From a bacterium (GTDB lineage Bacteria; Armatimonadota; Chthonomonadetes; Chthonomonadales; Chthonomonadaceae), in contig JAJZFJ010000227.1 in assembly GCA_021805395.1 (NCBI GenBank), forward strand, positions 1 through 41,068: a DNA stretch of 41,068 nucleotides, in the 5' to 3' direction. Position numbers and translations under genes: made by a program. Below the pieces are notes generated by a model, which searched no databases, was not told the DNA's origin, and saw only the letters and a program-made list of their open reading frames with translations. Of this stretch, positions 9,235 through 17,052 are shown one piece after another. Numbering within the stretch: position 1 is the stretch's first letter; each line of letters begins with the position of its first letter.

Positions 9235-9468
9235 TTAATGTCCCTGTGTGGGCATACCATATCCATGACCGCCCGATGACGATGGGCCAGCTGGTTCATT
9301 CGCATGTTGTGTCTCTTGCTGTTTCATGAATGCAGCTGATCTCTGGGCAGCAACTCCGGTGAGTTTTTGAGGTCGATTGACCATGTATAAACCCACTCCA
9401 ACCACAAGAATTACTACAATCACTATGATGGCTGTTGCTACTGGACCACCTATCTGCTGTTTCCCCAT
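9235..9468 (-). CDS. Small single-pass membrane protein, unknown function
   Basis: 77 residues from ATG 9468, chosen because AGGAGG lies 9 nt upstream; an in-frame start 11 codons earlier has no such site. The protein is MGKQQIGGPVATAI, then one transmembrane helix (about 10-31, AIIVIVVILVVGVGLYMV), then a polar tail rich in Gln, Ser, Gly and His ending GHGYGMPTQGH. Only the short N-terminus precedes the helix. I do not recognise the family. The gene has an essentially perfect promoter (9567-9595) and precedes the pseudopilin gene on the same strand, though the latter has its own promoter. The terminal Gly/His tail might bind metal, but this is speculation. Confidence 0.75.
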   Translation of the reverse strand: MGKQQIGGPVATAIIVIVVILVVGVGLYMVNRPQKLTGVAAQRSAAFMKQQETQHANEPAGPSSSGGHGYGMPTQGH

Positions 9469-9559
9469 TGAATCTGGCCTCCTATGAATTGGTGTGAACA
9501 ATGTCGTATGACAAAACGATTGGTCTACACCAAATTTGACGAATAATTTCGATCAGATG

Positions 9560-9588
9560 CCTTGTTATTATACAGTTAACCTTGTTAT
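9560..9588. repeat. 9-bp direct repeat across the consensus promoter, operator candidate
   Basis: CCTTGTTAT occurs at 9560-9568 and 9580-9588, exactly 20 bp apart (about two helical turns). One copy covers most of the -10 box and the other lies beside the -35 box, a layout that would suit a cooperatively binding repressor. This is inference from position. Confidence 0.5.
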
Positions 9589-9595
9589 ATGTCAA
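9567..9595 (-). promoter_or_regulatory. Consensus sigma70-type promoter of the small membrane protein gene
   Basis: On the minus strand TTGACA (9590-9595), a 17-nt spacer and TATAAT (9567-9572) match the consensus at 12 of 12 positions. A start near 9560 gives a leader of about 90 nt before ATG 9468. A direct repeat CCTTGTTAT overlaps it. Confidence 0.9.
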
Positions 9596-10279
9596 GAAAT
9601 ATGACTAGAAATGTATAATATTTGCTTAAGAGAACATCCAATAATATATAAATACAACCAAATAATGTTTTTGAAGCCCACGTAATAATTTTGGTTGGAT
9701 TTTCATTACGCAATATACCTAAAGAATACACCAGTATGAAAATTAATCTATAGATAGAGAAAGCAATTAGTGCTGCGTGGATGCCACTATTTACTGCTTA
9801 GTGCATCTCGTGGCACGGATTGCTTATGATAGCTATATTAGCTTAGTTGGTCAGGGCAATCCGTATGGATATTCTGTCCTTCGGCGAATTCTGGAGGATT
9901 ATGAGTGAAAAAATAGTAATATTCAGTGTTTATTTTGAAATTGAATAAATAGTTTGTATTATAATTGTATTGATTTGTGTTAATCTAACTCTTGAGAACT
10001 CTTGATTTGGAGGAGGGTGGTCAAAATATCCTGCCTAGTTACCACTACTTGCCTTTACGAACTCCCCAAGTATCAGTGGACATCGGTTTGGTATGACTAT
10101 CTGAAATTTGTTTAATTTGGTGCATTTGCGAGATATCATACGAAGTCCTAAATATATTAAGAACAATGTCAACTGTCTATCATTGTTCTTAAGCTGGCAA
10201 TGCGTTCAAGTGGAATAAGTATGCTCACATTGCACTAAATCTAGGCTCATATGCGCCTGTGTATCCACTTCTCTGCACA
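9596..10279. other. Intergenic region with one tiny ORF and inverted repeats
   Basis: About 680 bp with no clear gene. ACGGATTGC near 9816-9824 is complementary to GCAATCCGT at 9856-9864 and could close a 50-nt RNA or DNA fold. A 15-codon ORF on the plus strand (9901-9948) follows GGAGG with only 3 nt spacing; it is AT-rich and unsupported. A strong hairpin at 10157-10192 is listed separately. Confidence 0.5.
10157..10192 (-). terminator. Hairpin downstream of the MFS gene, probable terminator
   Basis: A perfect 12-bp stem, TTAAGAACAATG (10157-10168) with CATTGTTCTTAA (10181-10192), has a 12-nt loop. On the minus strand it is followed by TATATTTAGG, a weak U-rich tail. It lies about 90 nt past the MFS stop. 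Confidence 0.55.
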
Positions 10280-11494
10280 CTATTCTGTCTTCTTCTCAGC
10301 CGTCCGAGCATCGGTTGTTGCAAGCACAATCGCTGCTACACCAACCGCAGCCGCGGCAAAGAGGTATGCGTATGACTGGTTCAGCACAAATAGCGCCCCC
10401 ATTATGAAGTTGGAGCCAAACTGACCCAGACTGCGAGCGACGCTTAACGATCCCATGCCAGAAGAGATTGTACCTGTATTGCCCAGGGTGGCAGCCATGG
10501 CAGGCTCGTATGTCTCCACTGCACCCATACCCATGCCGAGTACCGCTATTCCCGCATAGAAGAGCCAGATGCCAACATGCAGGTAAATATCGATGGCGAT
10601 ACTGAGAGAGGCGAGCGCTGAGGGGATGAATCCCCACTTCCACAACGGTCGAAGCCCACTCATATTAGCAGATCCCAGGAGCCAGCCAGAGATTGCTGAA
10701 ACTGCCAGGTAGAGCCCGTATGCTGCCAATCCATCCACCATCACTCCACTCCGTTTTGCGGCACTCAGTACCGGAAAACCCAGGTTATAGAAGCTGAAGC
10801 CATAGAGTGCCGAAGCTGTGAGGATTGCACGAAAGATTGTCTGCCTGCGATGCGATTGCCTGGCTGCCTGCTCCTCGTTTACTGGTTCTGCGGCGGCTTT
10901 AGTCTCCACAGGATACAACTCACTGGATCCAACAGGAAGAATGACAAGCGTGGAGATAAGGATGGGAATGGCTGAGAAGGCAATGATATGCCCTACACTG
11001 ATGTGGCAGAGCAACAGCACTACTGCGATGATGATGGAAAGAAGACCGCCTCCAATATCCAGTGCGTGCAGAAAACCAAACACTTTAGCCCTGTACTGTG
11101 GCTGGGTTACCTGCACAAGAAGAGCGCGTCGGGAAGGTGTGCGCAGATAGCGGAACCACCAGCCTGTCATGAATAGCAGTCCACTTATCCATATAATTCT
11201 GCTTAACCCAGAAAATGCCAAAAGTAAAATTCCCAGATTGCCAGCAATAATCACTAGCTTTTTGGGGAAACGGTCACCCAATCTACCACCGAATGAAGCA
11301 AACAGTGACCCAATTCCAAAGCTCAAACCTGTTATGAGGCCATAGGTAAAAGGCGACTGCTTCAGCACAAGTACAAGATAAAGGGGATATAGTGCTGAGA
11401 CTCCCTGATATCCCAGGTCAGCGAAGAAGGCGGAGAGTGAAAGGAGCAGACCATCACGTGAGATCCATTTTGCATTGTTGATTGATGTAGTCAC
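10280..11494 (-). CDS. Major facilitator superfamily transporter
   Basis: 404 residues with about twelve hydrophobic helices. Between the second and third is the MFS signature loop GGRLGDRFPKK (about 69-79). A basic, charged central loop (about 198-216, ETKAAAEPVNEEQAARQSHRR) separates the two six-helix halves. The family moves sugars, drugs or metabolites by proton-coupled transport or efflux; the substrate cannot be read from sequence, and no adjacent gene shares its unit. The start is GTG at 11494, with AGGAA six nt upstream. The gene looks somewhat more GC-rich than its AT-rich flanks, but the family is too common to argue for transfer. Confidence 0.9.
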   Translation of the reverse strand: MTTSINNAKWISRDGLLLSLSAFFADLGYQGVSALYPLYLVLVLKQSPFTYGLITGLSFGIGSLFASFGGRLGDRFPKKLVIIAGNLGILLLAFSGLSRIIWISGLLFMTGWWFRYLRTPSRRALLVQVTQPQYRAKVFGFLHALDIGGGLLSIIIAVVLLLCHISVGHIIAFSAIPILISTLVILPVGSSELYPVETKAAAEPVNEEQAARQSHRRQTIFRAILTASALYGFSFYNLGFPVLSAAKRSGVMVDGLAAYGLYLAVSAISGWLLGSANMSGLRPLWKWGFIPSALASLSIAIDIYLHVGIWLFYAGIAVLGMGMGAVETYEPAMAATLGNTGTISSGMGSLSVARSLGQFGSNFIMGALFVLNQSYAYLFAAAAVGVAAIVLATTDARTAEKKTE

Positions 11495-11579
11495 GATATT
11501 TCCTGTTAATGCATAAATTCAATAGAAGCATAGCACAACAGATCTGGCTTTTGTGGTTACTCTACACCAACTGGATGAT

Positions 11580-11608
11580 TTGACTTATGCATGTAAGATG
11601 ATTATATG
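11580..11608 (+). promoter_or_regulatory. Promoter candidate for an intergenic small RNA
   Basis: On the plus strand TTGACT (11580-11585), a 17-nt spacer and TATATG (11603-11608) face away from both neighbouring genes' sense direction. No plus-strand ORF follows, but an intrinsic terminator lies 68 nt downstream. Confidence 0.4.
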
Positions 11609-11614
11609 CAATTG

Positions 11615-11702
11615 TATTAGCATCATAGCGTACTGTGTAGGTGAGACCATTCTTATGACTTTCCCTCTTTACGTCAAACTCTTCTGTTAGGAGTTTTTTT
11701 TT
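11615..11702 (+). ncRNA. Candidate small RNA between the MFS and glmS genes
   Basis: A plus-strand promoter (11580-11608) and a terminator (11676-11702) frame about 88 nt without an ORF, both flanking genes being on the minus strand. I do not recognise an Rfam family. Boundaries are predicted from the promoter and terminator only; expression is unproven. Confidence 0.35.
11676..11702 (+). terminator. Orphan intrinsic terminator on the plus strand
   Basis: AAACTC (11676-11681) pairs with GAGTTT (11691-11696) around a 9-nt loop and runs into nine consecutive Ts (11694-11702). The T-tract makes it directional for plus-strand transcription, yet the nearest upstream plus-strand gene is more than 6 kb away. 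It therefore implies a local plus-strand transcript. Confidence 0.6.
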
Positions 11703-12093
11703 GTGAAGTGCTGAAAAACAGTCAGGGATAATTAAAATGAAGCAGTTAATCGACTGTCATTTCTCAAGGGATACGATTATTGGCGTGACGTCTTCGTTAG
11801 ATCCCTGACAATATGCGTTAGGAAATTATCGAGAAGTTTGAACTATAGCCAATTTGTGGATCATTTGAGTACGCTTAACACTCGAAGTAATCTGATTACA
11901 ATTTGTGATAGTGGCTGCTGAGATACTGCTTGAAAGCTGAATCTTAAGACCGTATGAGTTAAGTGAACAATGCTCCTGATTTGTAACGAAATATGGAACG
12001 GTATTGATTCAGATAGCTGATGCCAGTCATCTAAATAAGCATTCTGGAATTAAAAAAAGCGATTAGAAGCCTCTGGCTATGATAGCTGCTGGA
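11703..12093. other. Intergenic region with inverted repeats, no gene
   Basis: GTCAGGGAT (11721-11729) is a perfect complement of ATCCCTGAC (11801-11809), able to close a 71-nt loop that contains a smaller CAGT/ACTG hairpin. A 13-bp dyad, GTAATC-T-GATTAC, lies at 11887-11899. No ORF or known RNA was recognised. Confidence 0.45.
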
Positions 12094-12143
12094 GTCAGTA
12101 ACTTCAGGTTATTGTAAGTGCACCATAATCTGAAGCTACTGAC
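12094..12143 (-). terminator. Long inverted repeat downstream of glmS, probable terminator or 3'-end structure
   Basis: Two 19-nt arms, 12094-12112 and 12125-12143, are complementary at 17 of 19 positions, one exception being a wobble in either strand's RNA, with a 12-nt loop. It starts 18 nt after the glmS stop. There is no U-tract on the minus strand, so it may terminate with help from Rho or protect the mRNA. Confidence 0.55.
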
Positions 12144-12161
12144 AGACTAGACAGTGCCCAG

Positions 12162-14000
12162 TTACTCCACTGTTACACTCTTAGCAAGATTTCGAGGCTG
12201 GTCGATGGAGCATCCCTTAAGTCGGGCTACGTGATAGGCAAGTATCTGCAAGGGCACAATGGCAAGAATAGGCATCAGCGCAGATGGCACTGAAGGGACC
12301 CGTATCACATAGTCTGCGCAATCTGGTGCAGTGTCGTTATCGCGTATTAGTGCCACAATGGTGCCCTGGCGTGCTTTCACCTCCTGGAGGTTGCTCATCA
12401 TCTTGTCGTTGGTGGAATCCTGTGTACACAATCCCACTATGGTCACCCCAGGCTCTACGAGAGCAAGCGGTCCGTGTTTCATTTCACCAGCGGGATATGC
12501 TTCGGCGTTGATGTAGGAAATCTCTTTCAACTTTAAAGCGGCTTCCATTGCTGTCGCATAGTCGTATCCTCTGCCAAGAAAGAAAAATGCGCTGCTGTTC
12601 AATAGGTTATGTGCTAACTTCTCAATCTGACACTCCCGAGACAAACATTCATCCACAAGTTCAGGAAGCATCCGCAATCCTGCCACAATCTCTGATTCAA
12701 TGGCTGTGGCATCCGATCCGCACTGTTGTGCGAGGTGAACTCCAAGCAGGGCTAATGCTGTAAGCTGGGCCAGATATGCTTTAGTGGAAGCAACTCCCAC
12801 CTCTGGTCCTGCCTGAGTAAGCAGATGTCCGTCTGCCTCTCTGGCCAGCGTGCTTCCCACAACGTTCACAACGCCAAGAGTGGTGGCGCCCATTGCATTC
12901 GACAGTCGCATAGCCGCGAGGGTGTCTGCAGTTTCACCTGACTGTGATACCAGCACCACCAGCGTGTTTTTGTCTACAATAGGGTCACTATAGCGGTATT
13001 CACTGGCATAATCTGCTTCCACCGGACGTCGCAATAGATGCTCCAGTAGTCGCTTAGCTGCGAGACAGGCATTATAGGCAGTTCCACAGCCAATCAGCCT
13101 CACATGTTTAAAGCTCATCCACTGTTCGGGTGTAAAGGATACTGTCGGTAGCTTGACCCTGTTGTGATCGTCTATACGTCCTCTCAGGGTATTTTTTACA
13201 GTGATTGCGTTTTCATGGATTTCCTTCATCATAAAATGGTCATAACCGCTCTTTTCTGCCGCCTGATCATCCCAGTCGATACAGATTGGAGACCGATCCA
13301 CCAGGGTACCATCGACACCCATTAGTGTGATTCCTTCTGGTGTGATAAGAGCACAGTCACCATCCTGCATCACAATCACCTGTCGGGTATAGCGCATAAC
13401 AGCCGGGATATCAGAGGCAATGAGGGTCTCACCATCACCTAATCCAATGACAAGTGGGGAATCTTTACGAGCTATAAACACCTCTTCTGGCCAGTCGGTA
13501 CAGAGTGCAGCGACTGCATAAGAGCCTTCCATCTGCTTCAGTGCAGTGCGGCAGGCGGATTGGAAATCAGGAACAATCTGGGAGTTGAGTGCTTCCTCTA
13601 TGAGATGCGCAATTGTTTCGGTATCTGTTTCAGAATGGAACGTGTGACCAGATGATACAAGCTTGCTGCGTAAGGATAGATAGTTTTCGATGATGCCATT
13701 GTGAACAACCGCAACTTTTCCAGTGCAGTCTGTATGTGGATGGGAGTTCATCTCACATGGCTTTCCATGCGTTGCCCAGCGAGTATGGGCGATTGCGATA
13801 TGCGAGGACAGCTGGGGATTTAGAGCTAGAACATTCTCCAGGTTCGAAATTCTGCCTTCTGCTCTCACCACACAAAGGTCTTCATTACCTATGAAAGCCA
13901 CTCCAGAGGAGTCGTATCCCCTGTACTCAAGCCTTTTAAGATTTGTGAGAACAGTCTCAACAGCATCTCTATTTCCAACATAACCTGTGATTCCACACAT
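12162..14000 (-). CDS. glmS: Glutamine--fructose-6-phosphate aminotransferase (isomerizing)
   Basis: 612 residues. It makes glucosamine 6-phosphate from fructose 6-phosphate and glutamine, the first step towards UDP-GlcNAc for peptidoglycan. ATG at 14000 is chosen because it places the catalytic Cys at position 2 (MCGITGYVG), to be exposed by Met removal; an in-frame start four codons upstream would abolish this. The N-terminal class II glutaminase domain shows EYRGYDSSG, HTRWATHG and HNGIIENY. Two SIS domains follow (GCGTAYNAC, SQSGETADT, then GRGYDYATAMEAALKLKE and EMKHGPLALVE). It ends in the invariant LAKSVTVE. It lies 25 nt behind a DeoR-type regulator gene on the same strand and no glmS ribozyme fits in that gap. 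Confidence 0.98.
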   Translation of the reverse strand: MCGITGYVGNRDAVETVLTNLKRLEYRGYDSSGVAFIGNEDLCVVRAEGRISNLENVLALNPQLSSHIAIAHTRWATHGKPCEMNSHPHTDCTGKVAVVHNGIIENYLSLRSKLVSSGHTFHSETDTETIAHLIEEALNSQIVPDFQSACRTALKQMEGSYAVAALCTDWPEEVFIARKDSPLVIGLGDGETLIASDIPAVMRYTRQVIVMQDGDCALITPEGITLMGVDGTLVDRSPICIDWDDQAAEKSGYDHFMMKEIHENAITVKNTLRGRIDDHNRVKLPTVSFTPEQWMSFKHVRLIGCGTAYNACLAAKRLLEHLLRRPVEADYASEYRYSDPIVDKNTLVVLVSQSGETADTLAAMRLSNAMGATTLGVVNVVGSTLAREADGHLLTQAGPEVGVASTKAYLAQLTALALLGVHLAQQCGSDATAIESEIVAGLRMLPELVDECLSRECQIEKLAHNLLNSSAFFFLGRGYDYATAMEAALKLKEISYINAEAYPAGEMKHGPLALVEPGVTIVGLCTQDSTNDKMMSNLQEVKARQGTIVALIRDNDTAPDCADYVIRVPSVPSALMPILAIVPLQILAYHVARLKGCSIDQPRNLAKSVTVE

Positions 14001-14025
14001 GGATAGTATCACCCTTCTAATTCGA

Positions 14026-14907
14026 TTATATTTTGTTCTGCTCGGATAAGTTGTTTTGCGGATTTGCTGCCGTATACTGGAACTGAATGCCGATGCTGGG
14101 GAGCTTCTCTTTGAGCATCTCGAGCTTTTCTGACTGGGTTTCAGTAAGGAAATCGGTAACTATATGGACTTTTTTGCCTTGCAGAATACTGCCACCAAAA
14201 CTCCATGGATGCCTTTTGCCAAGTTTGTTATTATCCACCGTCACTATGATTTCAGGAACATTAGCCAGCAGCTGTTTCAGAAATGCAGCTTCCTCAGATC
14301 TGTGTGAGAAGAGATCGAGCCCGCAGGAGGGAGAATCATTCCCAAAAAGCACGCCGCTGGCTCCCACAATTGCAATGCCAGGCTGAAAGGAGCTTCGAGT
14401 CTCTGGCGAGTGAAAGGCACAGTCGTCATGGTTGTATATCTCACCAAGAACACCTGTAGCAACGCCCGCAGCAATCAGTTCCAGCAGGGAAGGTACGCTG
14501 TTTGTGAACACGATGAGATTACTTGGAGATACGCCTTCGACGGAAGCTTTTCGAATTTCTCTAGCCACGGCAAAGGTCGTGCTGCCAGCTGTGAGAGCAA
14601 TTGCCATGTCATCGGGGAGGAGACGTAATACCGATTGAGCAATCTGCCCTTTTGCAATGGCATTTCGGTCTAACTGATGGGTGAAGTAGCCCGGACTGTA
14701 TCCAGAGCGGGCAACCAGCGCTTTGCCTCTTCTAACTTCTAACCCACTAATCCTCTGCATAATATTCTGAAGATGGTCGAGATCCCGTCGGATTGTCCTT
14801 TCATCACACCCCAAAGAGGTAGAAAGATCACTCAGATCTCGCGGTTCTTCACTCTCTGCCAGGATATCCAGCAGTTTCATTCTTCTGCAGTCTGCATTCT
14901 GAGACAT
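14026..14907 (-). CDS. DeoR family transcriptional regulator
   Basis: 293 residues. The N-terminal winged helix-turn-helix at about 10-60 (LDILAESEEPRDLSDLSTSLGCDERTIRRDL, read in two parts: LAESEEPRDLSDLS and CDERTIRRDL) is typical of DeoR. The C-terminal sensor domain, related to phosphosugar-binding folds, begins KGQIAQSVLRLL and contains ALTAGSTTF. DeoR regulators usually sense a phosphorylated sugar. Because glmS starts 25 nt downstream in the same direction, it probably controls amino-sugar synthesis in response to a hexose(amine) phosphate (inference). An 11-bp direct repeat in its own upstream region (14945-14976) is a candidate operator, which would make the operon autoregulated. The Shine-Dalgarno before ATG 14907 is weak. 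Confidence 0.88.
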   Translation of the reverse strand: MSQNADCRRMKLLDILAESEEPRDLSDLSTSLGCDERTIRRDLDHLQNIMQRISGLEVRRGKALVARSGYSPGYFTHQLDRNAIAKGQIAQSVLRLLPDDMAIALTAGSTTFAVAREIRKASVEGVSPSNLIVFTNSVPSLLELIAAGVATGVLGEIYNHDDCAFHSPETRSSFQPGIAIVGASGVLFGNDSPSCGLDLFSHRSEEAAFLKQLLANVPEIIVTVDNNKLGKRHPWSFGGSILQGKKVHIVTDFLTETQSEKLEMLKEKLPSIGIQFQYTAANPQNNLSEQNKI

Positions 14908-14944
14908 GTTTAAAGGTCCATCTCGACAGTTTAGATTTGAAAAG

Positions 14945-14976
14945 AGACAATTATAAAGCGTATTTAGACAATTATA
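14945..14976. repeat. 11-bp direct repeat upstream of the DeoR-glmS operon, operator candidate
   Basis: AGACAATTATA occurs at 14945-14955 and 14966-14976, 21 bp apart, about two helical turns. Read on the minus strand each copy begins TATAAT, so the repeats coincide with potential -10 boxes. DeoR proteins often bind direct repeats in this kind of position. Confidence 0.55.
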
Positions 14977-15117
14977 CCTTAATCACGCATTTTTATTAGC
15001 AAGCTATTTGATTTTTAACCCGAAAACTAAAGTGATAGCCATAAATGTCATGCTGTGAATGAATCTCTAGTCAGATTGTTCAATTAATAAGTGAACATGG
15101 ATATGAGAGTGAAAGTG

Positions 15118-15146
15118 TTCAGAAAAGCCCATTTTTAGTCTATAAT
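15118..15146 (+). promoter_or_regulatory. Promoter of the GNAT gene
   Basis: TTCAGA (15118-15123), a 17-nt spacer and TATAAT (15141-15146). Transcription would begin near 15153, giving a leader of about 36 nt. Confidence 0.6.
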
Positions 15147-15188
15147 GTTTCTCCAGCATTTGGGAAGTAGTAGTTTGGAAGTTGAAAG

Positions 15189-15749
15189 ATGATGAGCATA
15201 GAAGACAGAACAAAAGAATATCGATCCAAAATTGCAGAGCTTTCTGGTCAGATCTGGCCATCCAGCGATGCTAAAAGTGACATTGAGTTGGAGGTTGTGT
15301 ATGGAGAGGCAGCTGACAAGATTCTCTCCATCACACGGGCAGCTTTCGCAGAATATGAGGGGAAGCTTAACCCTCCATCTGGTGCTGCAAACTCTACCCT
15401 TGAAGAGATTAGCAGCCAGATTGCAGAGGGTGGTGCCGTACTTGCTACATTAGATAACAACCCGGTAGGATCTGCATTATTCCGGCTGCGACCAGACCAT
15501 CTGTATATCGGCCGGCTTTCAGTGTTGCCAGGATATCGGGGCAGGGGGGTGGCATCGGCGGTTCTGAGACTGTGCGAACAGATTGCTATGAATGTTGGCT
15601 TGAAAGAGTTGAGGCTGGGCACCAGGGTTTCGATGCCCAGGAATATCGCTCTCTATGAGAGGCACGGTTATGTCATCACAGGCTATGTTAAGCATCCAGG
15701 CGGAGACGGAACCGATACGATTGTCCACATGACTAAAAGATTGAACTAG
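15189..15749 (+). CDS. GNAT family N-acetyltransferase
   Basis: 186 residues. The acetyl-CoA binding motif A is clear: IGRLSVLPGYRGRGVASAVL, with the R-G-R-G-V-A pyrophosphate loop at about 117-122. Motif B follows as ALYERHGYVITGYV. About 35 extra residues precede the GNAT fold. The acceptor (amine, peptide or small molecule) is unknown. GAAAG lies directly before tandem ATGs at 15189 and 15192; either may start. It has its own promoter and converges on the E2 gene, whose stop lies only 6 nt away, so no separate terminator fits between them. Confidence 0.88.
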   Translation: MMSIEDRTKEYRSKIAELSGQIWPSSDAKSDIELEVVYGEAADKILSITRAAFAEYEGKLNPPSGAANSTLEEISSQIAEGGAVLATLDNNPVGSALFRLRPDHLYIGRLSVLPGYRGRGVASAVLRLCEQIAMNVGLKELRLGTRVSMPRNIALYERHGYVITGYVKHPGGDGTDTIVHMTKRLN

Positions 15750-15755
15750 TCAGCT

Positions 15756-17048
15756 TTAAATTAGAGTAGAGATTGGGTTTTCCAGCAGCTGTTTAACATT
15801 TTGCAGGAACCTGGCTGCAGGAGCTCCATCCAGCATTCTATGGTCGAATGACAGGCACAGGTTCATCAATTTTCGAATCTCAACTGCACCTTTCACAACT
15901 GCTGGTTTTTCAGCGATTCTGCCTACGCCCAATATAGCAGCCTGACCAGGGACAATCACAGGATCAAAAACGTCGATATCGAAGCTGCCCAAATTCGTAA
16001 TGGTGAATGTGCCATCGCTCAGATCATCCGGAACGAACTTTCCTGTCCTTGCCCGTTCAATTAACTCCTTGGATTCCGTGGAAATCATTGCAAGATTTTT
16101 GTTCTGTACCTTCTTCACAACTGGAACAACTAAACCTTCTTCGAGGGCGACTGCAATACCAATATTGATATTTTTATGGATATGGATTGAATCAGACACA
16201 AGCCGTGCGTTTAACCGCGGATGACTTTCGAGGGCAATCGCAGCTGCTTTTACTATCATTTCTGTGATTGAAACTCTTGTTGAATACCGTCGCTCGAATT
16301 CAGGGAGTATCGTTGTTCTTAAATTAACACAGTCTGTCATGTCCACTTCTAAAGTGAGTGTAACGTGTGGCGCAGAGAATGCTGAGAGTGAAATGTTATC
16401 AGCAATTCTCTTTCTTATTCCCGCCATTGGAATCACCTGAATGTCTGATTCAACCTGGCTGGATGCGATGAGAGAGTCGTCTGAAGCACTCATGACATGC
16501 TCGCGACGTACCCGGCTTCCAGGCAGCCCCAAATTGAGGCTATCCATATCGATACCGAGTTCATTTGCCATTCGTGCGGCAAGCGGAGTGCTGCGGGTGC
16601 CACGTTTTTCAGCTGGCTGATTTGTAACTGGAGCGATTGCAAGGACATCGCTTTCTACGATTCTGCCCCCCACGCCAGTCCCTTTGCCCTCCAGTAGTGA
16701 AAGGTCGATGCCACGTTCAGCGGCTGTCCTTCTTGCTCGTGGCGATACCGAAGGCAAGGTTTTCTCCTGCGAACTGGAGCTTTCGCTGACAGTTGCCTGC
16801 GGAGTTTCTCCCGGGAGACCAATAAGCGCGATGGGTTGTCTGACAGGCACCACTGAATCTGCAGGAGCCAGGATGCTGAGGAGAACACCACTATGTGGAG
16901 ACTCCACTTCCATGGTGGATTTATCGGTTTCGATCTCAAGCAGAACTTCGCCCTCAGTGATACTTTCTCCCTCGTTCTTATACCACCTTACAACTGTTCC
17001 CTCCTCCATAGTAGAGCCAAGTTGTGGCATGGTAAAAGTGTGCGACAT
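15756..17048 (-). CDS. Dihydrolipoamide acyltransferase (E2) of a 2-oxoacid dehydrogenase complex
   Basis: 430 residues. A lipoyl domain at 1-75 has its modified Lys43 in EIETDKSTMEVES. Two short E1/E3-binding-like domains follow, at about 99-135 (SPRARRTAAERGIDLSLL, GGRIVESDV) and about 152-188 (STPLAARMANELGIDMDSL, SRVRREHV). The C-terminal catalytic domain carries the active-site HRMLDG. The architecture fits pyruvate or branched-chain type complexes, but the acyl substrate cannot be assigned. No E1 or E3 gene is in the window. It follows ribokinase by 4 nt and has AGGAG upstream of ATG 17048, so it belongs to the deoC operon. A second peripheral subunit-binding domain is unusual. Confidence 0.92.
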   Translation of the reverse strand: MSHTFTMPQLGSTMEEGTVVRWYKNEGESITEGEVLLEIETDKSTMEVESPHSGVLLSILAPADSVVPVRQPIALIGLPGETPQATVSESSSSQEKTLPSVSPRARRTAAERGIDLSLLEGKGTGVGGRIVESDVLAIAPVTNQPAEKRGTRSTPLAARMANELGIDMDSLNLGLPGSRVRREHVMSASDDSLIASSQVESDIQVIPMAGIRKRIADNISLSAFSAPHVTLTLEVDMTDCVNLRTTILPEFERRYSTRVSITEMIVKAAAIALESHPRLNARLVSDSIHIHKNINIGIAVALEEGLVVPVVKKVQNKNLAMISTESKELIERARTGKFVPDDLSDGTFTITNLGSFDIDVFDPVIVPGQAAILGVGRIAEKPAVVKGAVEIRKLMNLCLSFDHRMLDGAPAARFLQNVKQLLENPISTLI

Positions 17049-17052
17049 TGTG

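Noticed and set aside
9901-9948. 15-codon ORF after GGAGG
   Set aside because: Spacing of only 3 nt and very short AT-rich text; no gene follows that it could lead (the next genes are on the other strand).
14001-14025. glmS ribozyme
   Set aside because: Only 25 nt separate the DeoR gene from glmS, far too short for the ribozyme.
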